DNA of 64,000 bases, from positions 143,436,623-143,500,622 of the forward strand of contig CP092863.1 in assembly GCA_030710605.1 (NCBI GenBank), read 5' to 3'. Origin of the DNA: Cordylochernes scorpioides. Its lineage: Eukaryota > Arthropoda > Arachnida > Pseudoscorpiones > Chernetidae. The translations under genes and the position numbers were made by a program. Under the pieces are notes generated by a model, which saw nothing but the letters and a program-made list of their open reading frames with translations, ran no database searches and was not told the DNA's origin. Positions 1 through 8,324 of the stretch are shown one piece after another (positions within the stretch are counted from its first letter, which is position 1; each line of letters opens with the position of its first letter).

Positions 1-115
1 CTGGAATAATTAAAAATCAACGAAAATAGTTGATATTTATTCTGATAGATGGCGCAAGCCATCAGCAGCTTTCAGTTGCACGATAAGGAGATGCCTTTTT
101 CTATGTATATGTTAT
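1..115 (+). repeat. Fragment of interspersed repeat family A
   Basis: This is one end of a repeat seen again at 21.1, 32.5, 32.8, 42.3 and 62.6 kb. It is recognised by the palindromic core GATGGCGCAAGCCATC and the flank AAGGAGATGCC. In the 21.2 and 32.6 kb copies the same repeat contains a hammerhead-like motif; this fragment lacks that part. Confidence 0.75.
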
Positions 116-478
116 GAATAATTTGTTTGTTGTTGTTAGATAAAAGGTTGATAAGACAAAGGATCGATAAGATAAAGGGTGAAGTCGTGATAAGAAAAAG
201 ATAATTATTTACCATCAAGTAGCTTTTATTTTCAATTACTTAAGGAAATATCACACATTAGTTATTTTCACATTATATAGAATTTATAAAGTTAATCCTA
301 TATTAGTGATTCAAAAAGATAGATATTTTAACTACGCATATTTAAAACAAAACGGAAAGTCATCCTAAAAAAATATGATCACCAAAAAGTAGAAATATCA
401 ATGAATAAAAATAAAAATATATATATTTTTTAATATAGAAATATTTGAGTTTTTAGATTATATAATATACATATGTGA
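116..478. other. AT-rich stretch, no gene seen
   Basis: The sequence is AT-rich with no coding pattern, RNA gene or named repeat that I can support. Confidence 0.5.
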
Positions 479-882
479 AAATATTCTAAAATATAGATGG
501 AGATTTTGCCGGGAGGAAATTGATCTAAAGAGACAAGGGTCGTCTCTCCCGTCAAAATAGACGTCTAAAACCAGACGCCATCTATTGACCGTCGCCGCAA
601 CTAGCGGCCTCGGGTCGGTAACAAAGCCACAACACCAGCTTTGGCAAACTGAAAAGCGTCCACCTAGAGACCATGGTTTCGGGCTAATGGCCCTCGTCAG
701 CCTAGGGCGGACTTTATTCCATGAGATCCACACGGGATCTAATGTAATCTTGACAATCTGCCAAAGAGGTGTTTAGCTGGCAAAGTGGCTGGACCATATC
801 TATGGCTAAAATATAGATGGCTATAATAGATGGCGTCTAGGTTTTGACGTCTATTTTGACGGGAGAGGCGACCCTTGTCTCA
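479..882 (-). repeat. Repeat family B unit with inverted end
   Basis: One unit of about 320 bp reads on the minus strand and is homologous to 21340-21655 and 31451-31900. Its right part (about 825-882) is an inverted copy of its left part (about 522-580), so the two ends can pair over more than 50 bp. The unit holds the hammerhead-like motif listed at 658-712. Open frames inside the unit are not conserved between copies and look non-coding. Confidence 0.8.
658..712 (-). ncRNA. Hammerhead ribozyme motif, family B, copy 1
   Basis: Read on the minus strand, the order is: stem I strand GTCCGCCCTAGG, core CTGACGA, stem II GGGC with loop CATTA and GCCC, core GAAA, stem III ACCATGGT containing the cleavage triplet GTC, then the stem I return strand TCTAGGTGGAC. 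Both core boxes fit the hammerhead consensus CUGANGA and GAAA. Stem I pairs over about 11 positions with one bulged C and wobbles. Stem III is a short palindrome, which suits a dimeric hammerhead as described for minimal hammerheads of Penelope-like elements. Predicted cleavage lies 3' of the GTC at 669-671. Activity is inferred from sequence only. Confidence 0.8.
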
Positions 883-904
883 TTATATTCTAAAATATAA
901 CCAT

Positions 905-1088
905 TTTTAATTATATTGTAACATAGAAAATTAGAAAAGATAAACTTCAGGATGACACAGCAATTTATTTAAGACAAGAACCAAATTAACTTTTATAAGA
1001 TACAAGTAATGAGAGAAGTTTTCAGAGTAACAAAATATAAATAATATAAATATTTAAAAAATAATAATCTGTACATAAAATATAATAT
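905..1088 (-). repeat. Fragment of the TRIM LTR, inverted
   Basis: The reverse complement matches the 3' part of the LTR at 1983-2128, including the AATAAATTGCTGT stretch and the terminal AATTTTCTA. It is a decayed copy lying head to head with the next element. Confidence 0.6.
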
Positions 1089-2128
1089 TGTTACAAAGTA
1101 TTTATTAATTTTTTATTAACAGAGTAACTCCGCCTTTGCCGGTCCCAAGCCCGGATGAAAAAGGAGGAGGGGGAGCAGTAACAATCTCGCTAAAAAACCT
1201 AGGTTTAGATGGCCCGGCTGATAGAACCCTGTAAGGGCTCCTAATCCAGGGATACAGGATGAGCAGCGTTTGTACTCCATGTTAGGAGCAGATGCACATG
1301 GTGTCTTTTCTTCATGTCAGAGGCGGCCATTTCTTTTGGAGTTAAGTCGGCCTGCCACTGAGTAGTGCTCCCAGTCTTAATGACAAAGGCAGATGCAATC
1401 TACTTCACCCAGTCATGATGGTTGTCAAACAGACACCACCATGGGTCACAATTTGATAGCCAGATATGATTGAGTAGAGATAAGAAAGAAGAAGAAGAAG
1501 ATTAACAGAGTGGTCATTTTTATGTTTATATTTTGCTACTCTGTAAATTTCCCTCGTGGCTTATCTTTTGTTTACCATTCATAGTTTGTCCTTGTCTGAA
1601 ATAAATTGTTGTATCCTCCTGAAGTTTTTGTCTTCCCTTATTTTCCACGTGGCATTTTGGTGGAGATACTGGGTAAGTTAGGGAAGACAAACTGAAGACC
1701 GCCGAGACCTTGAAGCCATGGGTACTGTGATCTACATTTTCGGAGCCTGGCTCCAGGATTCCACCGCCGTGCTAAAGCCAAGACTTCCCTCGAAGATGAC
1801 GATGTTCCTATAGACAATACGACGACAAAGCCGCACTTCACGCCGCAAGAAAAAGGACGCAAAGGTACTAGGGACAAAGTTCCAAGACTTCGATGGAATG
1901 CTTGGCAGATCCACGTCAGATCCATGTCAGTATCTACAATAATTGCTAGCTGTGGGTCACAGCTCCCATAGGGAAGAAGCTATGTAACAAAGTATTTATT
2001 AATTTTATTAACAGAGTGGTCATTTTATGTTTATATTTTGCTACTCTGTAAATTTCCTTCGTAGCTTATCTTTTGTTAACCATTGATAGTTTGTTCTTGC
2101 CTGAAATAAATTGTTGTCTCCTCCTGAA
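1089..2128 (+). mobile_element. TRIM-like non-autonomous LTR retrotransposon, copy 1
   Basis: Two direct repeats starting TGTWACAAAGTATTTATTA flank an internal region of only about 330 bp (1655-1982). LTR1 is 1089-1654, interrupted by the SINE-like insertion at 1126-1500. LTR2 starts at 1983 and loses its 3' end near 2128. LTR1 ends CCACGTGGCA and is followed after a few bases by TGGTGGAGATACTGGG, close to the primer-binding site of the gypsy element at 8.0-13.4 kb. A purine tract precedes LTR2. No conserved ORF is present, so it must depend on another element. A second copy is at 21801-22933. Confidence 0.75.
1126..1500 (+). mobile_element. SINE-like retroposon with (GAA)n tail, copy 1
   Basis: This 375-bp insertion lies in the TRIM LTR and is bounded by the 11-bp duplication ATTAACAGAGT at 1115-1125 and 1501-1511. 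It starts AACTCCGCCTTTGCCGGTCC and ends in AAGAAAGAAGAAGAAG. Copies at 5778 and 27379 start at the same 5' position, which argues for a discrete short element rather than random LINE truncation. Its tail is shared with a different sequence near 35.4 kb, as expected if a LINE supplies the machinery. No polymerase III promoter was identified. Confidence 0.7.
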
Positions 2129-2578
2129 GTTTTGTTCCCCTGGCTGTCCATGCACTTGTAACTGTATTATACCACTAATGTACCCTTCCAATTTATACTT
2201 TCATAACCTTTCCTTAACTAATATTAAGAACTGCGATAGAGCAAACAATACAAAATGACTTAACAAGAATAACCCAATCAAAGTTATATTTCCACTATAG
2301 AGACATATATACAACGTTTACCACCGAAGAATATTTATTAAGTGAACTCCCTTTTCCTGTCATCAGATTAATCGCGCAATTTAGAACCCTTTCAATTTTT
2401 TTCAGAGAAAAAACACCATCTGATTTTAATGAAGGGTGAGAAGGAGAGAGATGTCCTCTAACTGGAGAGTTGCTAATTAGTAAAAATGATTGGTTTAAAA
2501 CTGTCCTTTGTAGAGAGGTGACCTACTGCGGGAGTGTCATGGAGTATGTTCTACTTGTATGATGTTTTATGACTTTAT
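2129..2578. other. Unannotated stretch
   Basis: There is no coding sequence or repeat match inside the window that I can support. Confidence 0.4.
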
Positions 2579-2866
2579 TATACACCTATCCCCCGATTTA
2601 CACGGTAGATACGTTCCTGAGAAAAACGTGTAAATCGGGGGATAGGTGTACACAGAAATAAAAATAAAATACATTGACAGGTTAAAATATGTAGTCAGTA
2701 CATAAGCTCGGGAGATTCCTCGTGAGATGTGTACACAGCGCATGTGTTCAATCACAGTAGCATTTAGTATAGTGCGATAAAAACAAAAAAAAAACGTATT
2801 TGGAAAACCGTGTAAAAGCGAAAACGTGTTAAACAAGTACCGTGTAAATCGGGGGATAGGTGTATA
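2579..2866. mobile_element. MITE with TACACCTATCCCCC terminal repeats
   Basis: The ends are inverted copies of about 25 bp (2580-2605 and 2842-2866), and a third copy of the terminal repeat lies inside at 2628-2651 in the right-end orientation. TA dinucleotides flank the ends. No transposase is encoded; superfamily not assigned. Confidence 0.7.
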
Positions 2867-2871
2867 TGAAA

Positions 2872-3060
2872 AATAATAAAAAATAGTAAACGGGTCAGGT
2901 GTTTATATTAAAAACAAAAAATAGGCATTTTCTGAACACTAACATGAGCTTTTTTTAGATGTCATAGCGCCATCTAGTGGAACAGAAATCAACTAAACGT
3001 TGATTTATCTCGTCAGTCTAGGGCGGACTTTATTCCATGAGATCTATAAAGGATATAATG
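2872..3060 (+). repeat. Repeat family G joined to a family B fragment
   Basis: Positions 2872-3008 match the family at 15255-15415 and 30204-30382 (core GCGCCATCTAGTGGAA, then AACGTTGATTT). From about 3009 the sequence becomes the 5' half of the family B hammerhead on the minus strand (core CTGACGA present, stem II and GAAA box lost), so this is a chimeric junction. Confidence 0.7.
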
Positions 3061-4050
3061 GAATTCACACAATCTGTCAAAAGTTTACTTTGGTCAAAAT
3101 TTCATTTAAAAAGTCATTCATCATACACATTCGATATGTAACGCTAAACAATTAAATAATATTCGAATATAATAGAAAATTTTCAAATAAAGAACCTTTA
3201 TATCCATTCATTCAATTATATTTACATATATTTTAGTAATCTGATTACTTCTTTAAAAAAAAAAGACATTCTCTTTTTAAAGCATTTGTAAAGAAGAAAA
3301 TTATTAAGCGTATTTATTTATGTAAAAATTCTATTTTAAAGAAAAAAAAGATACCTTTGAATAATAAATATAGTCAAATCTAAATAAAAATCGAGAATTC
3401 ACAGAGAGAACAATGTTGCCAAAGCCAGTTTTACGCTCTACCAATCAGAAAATACTTCCCCTTTAAATCTTAAATCCAATGGGGTAGCTTGAAAGAATTC
3501 AACCAATCAGGGATATATATTCAAATTAGGGTGAGCCAATGAGAAATCAATAGTCGTACTCAGCGGAAATCAATAAAGTTACAAATACAATTGAATTTTG
3601 GTCTCACTGAACAATTACTCTGTGGTGGTCGTCTGATCATTATCATCGTCTGGAGATTTTCTATTCTGATTAAGCTTATTAATTATCGTCTGAACGACTT
3701 CCAATATGTTTATTACGTTGTTCATTAGTCAAATACTTCTTTCTTTTTTAAACATTTTACTTTATATAATGATTTTAATTATAGATTTATCTGGGAGATA
3801 TGTAAATAGGTATTTATTGGTCTCTCTTCTTGTTTTCTAATGTTGTTATGCAAATATAAAAAATTTTAAAAGTTATTATTGAATTTATGTTTGTTAATTT
3901 ATTGGATTTTAAAAGATGAAGATTTTATATTTTTAATTTTAAATATTCATAGTTTTTTTTTTTTATGTCGCGTAATTTTGTTAACCCCAGTCAATTTCGA
4001 ATTTAGGTAACTATATGGATTTTATTCACCAATTTGATATCTGTTGGTAA
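3061..4050. other. AT-rich stretch, no gene seen
   Basis: The sequence is AT-rich with homopolymer runs; no ORF with coding character and no repeat match inside the window. Confidence 0.5.
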
Positions 4051-4055
4051 TCATT

Positions 4056-4405
4056 TAGTGACAATCCAGACCTTGCAGCTCGTCTAGTGACTTTCTGGTA
4101 GCTTTCTTGTCCCCTTCTAGCTCATTGCAGGTCTTCCTCTCTTCCTTGGTGACTATATGGACAAATATTGACCAATTTGATCTGTTAGTGACCATCACTC
4201 GTAGCTCATCTTGTGACCTTCTGGTAGCTTTCTTGTCCCCTTCTAGCCAATTCATTGCAGGTCTTCCTCTCTTCCTTGGTGACTATATGGACAAATATTC
4301 TCCAATTTGATCTGTTAGTGACCATCACTCACATCTAGTGACCTTCCAGTAGCTTCATTGACCCCTTCTAGCTCATTACAGGTCTTCTTTTTCCATTCTT
4401 CCTTT
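4056..4405 (+). repeat. Short tandem duplication, unit 120-140 bp
   Basis: About 2.6 copies of a pyrimidine-rich unit start at 4056, 4196 and 4316, each beginning TAGTGACMATC and containing TTCTTGTCCCCTTCTAGC. Open frames on both strands result from the repeat having few stops; no domain is recognisable. Confidence 0.8.
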
Positions 4406-4540
4406 AATTTTTCCCAAAATCAACGTCTTTTCTAGTCCATTTTCTTTCATCATGAGTCCGAAATAGGTCGGTCTTTGTGATTCAGTCAACTGAAATATGG
4501 GTGAATTCTTTTTTTACCCACTATACGAGCCATTTTATAT

Positions 4541-4685
4541 TTAAAAATATAATTAAAAAGACATATATTGGATCAAAATATCATTTATTTTACCAATATT
4601 TCAGTTGGCTGAACGCCAACCTTTATCAAGGTGTTATAAAATATTTAATATGTGTCAACAACAAACTCAGCGCCACATAACGTCA
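4541..4685 (-). repeat. Penelope-type terminal repeat remnant, family P1
   Basis: On the minus strand the order is CTTGATAAAGG, an inverted pair GTTGGC/GCCAAC, then TGAAATATTGG. This is the layout of a degenerate hammerhead (core, stem II, GAAA) as found in the terminal repeats of Penelope-like elements. Related copies are at 24.3-24.5, 28.76 and 31.1-31.4 kb. The core is too diverged to claim activity. Confidence 0.5.
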
Positions 4686-4689
4686 ACAG

Positions 4690-5020
4690 AATTAAGTTTT
4701 AAAAATATTTTGTTATTATCAATGGGGAGAAAAAAAATTGATATATATATTTATATTATGGACAAAATAAATTTTGTAAAAATGCTCTATTTTCAAAATA
4801 TAAAAAATAGAATGTATAGAACTTATATATGGAATTTATAAGGCCAAGTATAGAAGTATTTTCAAAGTTCTTTATTTTATCTTTCTTAGAAAATATATTT
4901 TTTAATTGTGTAATTTTTAGTGTGTATATTTATTACATAGTTTTTTGGTGTCCATATTTTAGAATGTTTACTATCTATAATATGTCACTAGTATTTATAA
5001 TACAATATAATGCGGCTTAT
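4690..5020. other. AT-rich stretch, no gene seen
   Basis: No coding or repeat signal apart from a short segment at the right edge shared with 23480-23510 and 47838-47865 (ACAATATAATGCGGCTT). Confidence 0.4.
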
Positions 5021-5026
5021 GATTGT

Positions 5027-5162
5027 AGAACGACATTTAAAAATTATCCCGCATGTGTTTCTTTTGAACGAAAAATCGAAATTAAAAATTTCTCCTTAAA
5101 ATAAATTTCGATTTTTCGTTCAAAATAAACACATGCGGGATTATTTTCAAATGTAGTTCTAC
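5027..5162. repeat. Foldback element family F, copy 1
   Basis: This is an almost perfect palindrome with arms of about 60 bp (ACGACATTTRAAAATTATCC at the left, its reverse complement at the right) and a short centre. A copy at 23508-23812 has a larger nested palindrome in the middle and a copy at 47860-48012 is partial. Confidence 0.8.
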
Positions 5163-5234
5163 TAGTATTTATAATAAAGTTTTTTTGGAGTTATTAAATT
5201 GCATTTTAATGAATTTATAGTAGTGTTCATATAT

Positions 5235-5765
5235 ATATATATATATGTGATATGAGGTGTGCAGTCGTGGTCCCCGAAGTGTTGTAGCACTCAGGAGCAA
5301 AGAAGAGAAGGGCACACCCGAGGAGGGCAATATCGACCACAGGCGTCCAGCGACGGAGATACTGTGAGTTGGGAACGGCAGCCAAGGCGGGGATGCTCCA
5401 GCATGCGTCGAGCTGGGCGTGTGCATATGCATAGGAACGGAGTAGCTGTCCCGCGCAGCACCACGGCTTCTTCCAAGGACCTCTCCTGGTAATGGCTCCT
5501 AGCATTCTCGTTCAGCAGCCGCTGGCAGAAGGATCCAAGGGCAGCTGCGTCTTCGTGGACACTCGTCCTGATATTGAACGACGGATCAAGGAGCAAAGAA
5601 GAGAGAATTCAAAACTCCAAATTAAGACATTGCAGATAACAACGAAAGAACTGGTCATCCACTAACTACACACGGGAACTAACAATCAACTGATCTGTTT
5701 CTCAAGAAGGCGGCTATTTTTAAGATGGAAAGGGGCGTTGCCGTCGTCCTAGGAGATTAGAATTA
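5235..5765 (-). other. GC-rich segment, candidate solo LTR
   Basis: The segment is far richer in GC than its surroundings and has no conserved ORF. On the minus strand it ends ACCACGACTGC followed within about 20 bases by CA, a feature shared with GC-rich segments at 13390-13920 and 30437-30830. A long terminal repeat is the most likely explanation, but no partner LTR is in the window. Confidence 0.35.
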
Positions 5766-5777
5766 ATAGTAACCCTT

Positions 5778-6128
5778 AATTCCGCCTTTGCCGATCCCAA
5801 GCCCGGATGAAAAAGAAGGAGGGGGAACAGTAACAAGCTCACTAAAAAACCTGGGCTCAGCTGGCCCGGCTGATAGTACCCTGTAAGGGCTCTTAATCCA
5901 GGGATACAGGATGAGCAGCGTTTGTACTCCATGTTAGGAGCGGCTGCACATGGCGTTTGTTCCTCATGTCAGAGGCGGCCATTTCTTTTGGAGCTGAGTC
6001 GGCCTGCCACTGAGTAGTGCTTCCAGTCTTAATGACAAAGGCAGACGCATTCTACTTCACCCAGTCATGATGGTTGTCAAAGCTTGATACCGTAATATGA
6101 TTGAGTGGAGATAAGAAAGAAGAAGAAG
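5778..6128 (+). mobile_element. SINE-like retroposon with (GAA)n tail, copy 2
   Basis: It is homologous to 1126-1500 with the same 5' start and ends AAGAAAGAAGAAG. Flanks GTAACCCTT and GTGACCCTT are a probable target-site duplication with one mismatch. An internal deletion near 6080 removes about 20 bp relative to copy 1. Confidence 0.7.
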
Positions 6129-6222
6129 TGACCCTTTATTCTACTAGTTAATAATGACACCCACAGTTAAGCATATACACATGGACTAACTTAAGAAAGT
6201 TATACCTTACAGCATGCATATA

Positions 6223-6399
6223 CAGTTAAACCTGTCTATAGCTCCCCCTCTTGGAACTCACCAAAATAGGGTGCTATAGAGAGGGGATGCTATAGACAGG
6301 TCACTTTTAATGTAAATCGCGTCGCACTACGTATTTAAAATCGGGCGCTATAGAGAGGGAGGCGCTATTTAGAGAGGGCGCTATAGACAGGTTAAACTG
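6223..6399. mobile_element. pogo/Tigger-like MITE, copy 1
   Basis: A 177-bp element has inverted ends CAGTTAAACCTGTCTATAGC and a TA on each side, as for Tc1/mariner-pogo transposons. It contains internal repeats of GGCGCTAT. Copies are at 7286, 41791, 46320 and 62142. No transposase of this type is in the window. Confidence 0.8.
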
Positions 6400-6420
6400 T
6401 ATTTCAATTTTATTAGTATA

Positions 6421-6908
6421 CTAGCGGATGTGTACCCGGCTTCGCCCGGGTTTTATCCGAGTGAAAGTTTGCCTAACGAATATTATATATTATGAAGTAT
6501 AATAAACAATGTTAAAGATTAGTTTTAATTATTAATCAAGATTGTGTGTGAATATGTGAGAAAGATGTAATATCGTTGTTGTTTTCTTGGCCGACTGTTT
6601 AACATATGGTGTTATCTTAAAATTGCTTGTTTTGAATATTTTTTTAGATTGAGTTGAATGAATTGCTGAATTTTTTTTTTTTTTTTTTGTATTTATATAT
6701 AAATAAAATTAACTCTGTTGATTTTTTTTGTATTTAATCGATAACAGCGAAGTTACGCATGTTAAAGTTAGGAAAGATATTTTGATGTTAAGCAAAACCT
6801 GCTCCATCTCGTTTTACATAAATGTTGAAAATTTGGTCGAAATTGATGCATTGTAACGAAAGTTTTTAGCGAACACCACTTATGAAATTTGCATTTTATT
6901 AATATAGA
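6421..6908 (-). mobile_element. Non-autonomous Helitron, copy 1
   Basis: On the minus strand it begins TCTATATTAATA and ends with a GC hairpin (CCCGGGCGAAGCCGGG) about a dozen bases before the terminal CTAG. It is inserted between A and T, as Helitrons are. The ends resemble those of the coding Helitron at 51984-57312. No ORF is present. Confidence 0.75.
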
Positions 6909-7189
6909 TTTCATTATAGTTTTATTATTTTTAAAGGAGAACGTTCGAATTTACATATTTGGAAAATCAGCCATTATATAAGGAAATAAGAAGTGGTTTA
7001 TTTTTGAAATATGAAACTTTTTAAAGTTTTGACCATGAGTGTACATTCCCTTTTTTTTTTTTTTCCTCTTTGTCAATAACCATTTCTGTCATCTTTATTG
7101 GTATTCCATGTGTCACAGCTTTTTATATAGAGTTTTATATATCTTTATATTTCGTAATTTACGATTAATTTATACATTTTCAGACACAC
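6909..7189. other. AT-rich stretch, no gene seen
   Basis: No supported feature; poly-T tracts only. Confidence 0.4.
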
Positions 7190-7282
7190 ACTAAAAATAA
7201 AAAAGACATATCCTGACCAGGAGCACATGTGCTTTTCAGAAGGCAAAGCGCCATCTGGTGGAACAGAAATCAACAAATATAT
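7190..7282 (+). repeat. Repeat family G fragment
   Basis: It contains GGCGCTTTG-like and GCGCCATCTGGTGGAACAG motifs preceded by TATCCTGACCAGGAGCACAT, matching 30245-30300. Confidence 0.65.
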
Positions 7283-7285
7283 ATA

Positions 7286-7462
7286 CAGTTAAACCTGTCT
7301 ATAGCGCCCCCTCATGGAACTCACCAAAATAGAGTGCTATAGAGAGGGGATGCTATAGACAGGTCACTTTTAATGTAAATCGCATCGTACTAGGTATTCA
7401 AAATCGGGCGCTATAGAGAGGGAGGCGCTATTTAGAGGGGGCGCTATAGACAGGTTTAACTG
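7286..7462. mobile_element. pogo/Tigger-like MITE, copy 2
   Basis: It is homologous to the copy at 6223 throughout, with the same inverted ends and flanking TA. A TA microsatellite follows directly. Confidence 0.8.
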
Positions 7463-7658
7463 TATATATATATATATATATATAGGTTTTTATGATCATT
7501 TGTTGATTGAAAATTAGTTTGGAAAATATATGGCAACACATTAACCACAATTACATATCTACTTCCCATTGTTTCAATGACTCGCTTACACTTTCTTCAG
7601 TGGAATGATTATTTTGAATTCTATTTCCATACTTACATGCACGATTTTCTAAAAATAT

Positions 7659-7907
7659 TGTCACGGAGATGAATAAAGCAAGGTCAAATTTGGGAATAAA
7701 TAATCTATTATTAGGGGTATTTATAGGGAGAGAGAGAGTGTAAAACTTACCCCAAGTTAAAAGATAATCCTAAAAATGAACGGCGTCAGCCACCGTCCCG
7801 TTTTCCTTATTTACAGATCAGCTTCCGAGAACCCCTCACACCTGTGGTCCCCCCCCGGGGTCCAGAGATGATTGACAGGTGTCCCATCTGGATGGAGCTA
7901 CTTGAAA
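7659..7907 (-). mobile_element. Solo LTR of the gypsy family
   Basis: It matches the LTRs at 8030 and 13112 (on the plus strand it starts TGTCACGGAG and runs to GAGCTACTTGAAA) and is flanked by ATAT on both sides. No internal region accompanies it, so it is a solo LTR, clearly more diverged than the two LTRs of the full element just downstream. Confidence 0.85.
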
Positions 7908-8029
7908 ATATATTTCTGTTATGAGAATTCGAAACTATTATAGACGTGTATGATTCTTTTTAAAATTAAACAATTTTCTACTGTCTTTACTGCAATGAAA
8001 AATTAATGAGAGGGCCTGACTCATCATAT
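7908..8029. repeat. Repeat R fragment, target of the gypsy insertion
   Basis: It is homologous to 22990-23130 and 47085-47160 (core TTACTGCAATG followed by AAAAATTAATG). The match is cut at the left end of the gypsy element and does not obviously resume after 13372. Confidence 0.5.
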
Positions 8030-8294
8030 TGTCGCGGAGATAAATAAAGAAAGGGCAAGTTTGGGGATAATTAATTTATTATAAGGAGTATATGGAGTAT
8101 AAGGAGTATAGGGAGAGAGAGTTTTGTACAACTTACCCCCAGTTAAGGTTAATCCTGAATGAACGGCGTTAGCCACCGTCCCGTTTTCCTTATTTACAGA
8201 TCAGCTTTTTCAGAAGCCCCCACACCTGTGGTCCCCCCGGGGTCCAGGGATGATTGACAGTTGTCCCATCTGGATGGAGCTACTTGCAATTACA
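8030..8294 (-). repeat. 3' LTR of the gypsy element
   Basis: It matches 13112-13372 along its length. On the minus strand it is preceded by the purine tract AAAGAGGG, the expected polypurine tract. Its first bases (TGTAATTGCAAGTAGC) differ slightly from the other LTR (TGTCAAGTAGC), so the exact edge is uncertain by a few bases. Confidence 0.85.
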
Positions 8295-8324
8295 CCCTCT
8301 TTAGAAAAAGCAGCGACCCGCTGA

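Noticed and set aside
1638-1925. Open frame in the TRIM internal region
   Set aside because: The homologous copy at 22.4-22.7 kb does not keep the phase, and no domain is recognisable.
4055-4310. Facing open frames on both strands in the 120-140-bp repeat
   Set aside because: The repeated composition explains both; no conserved protein features.
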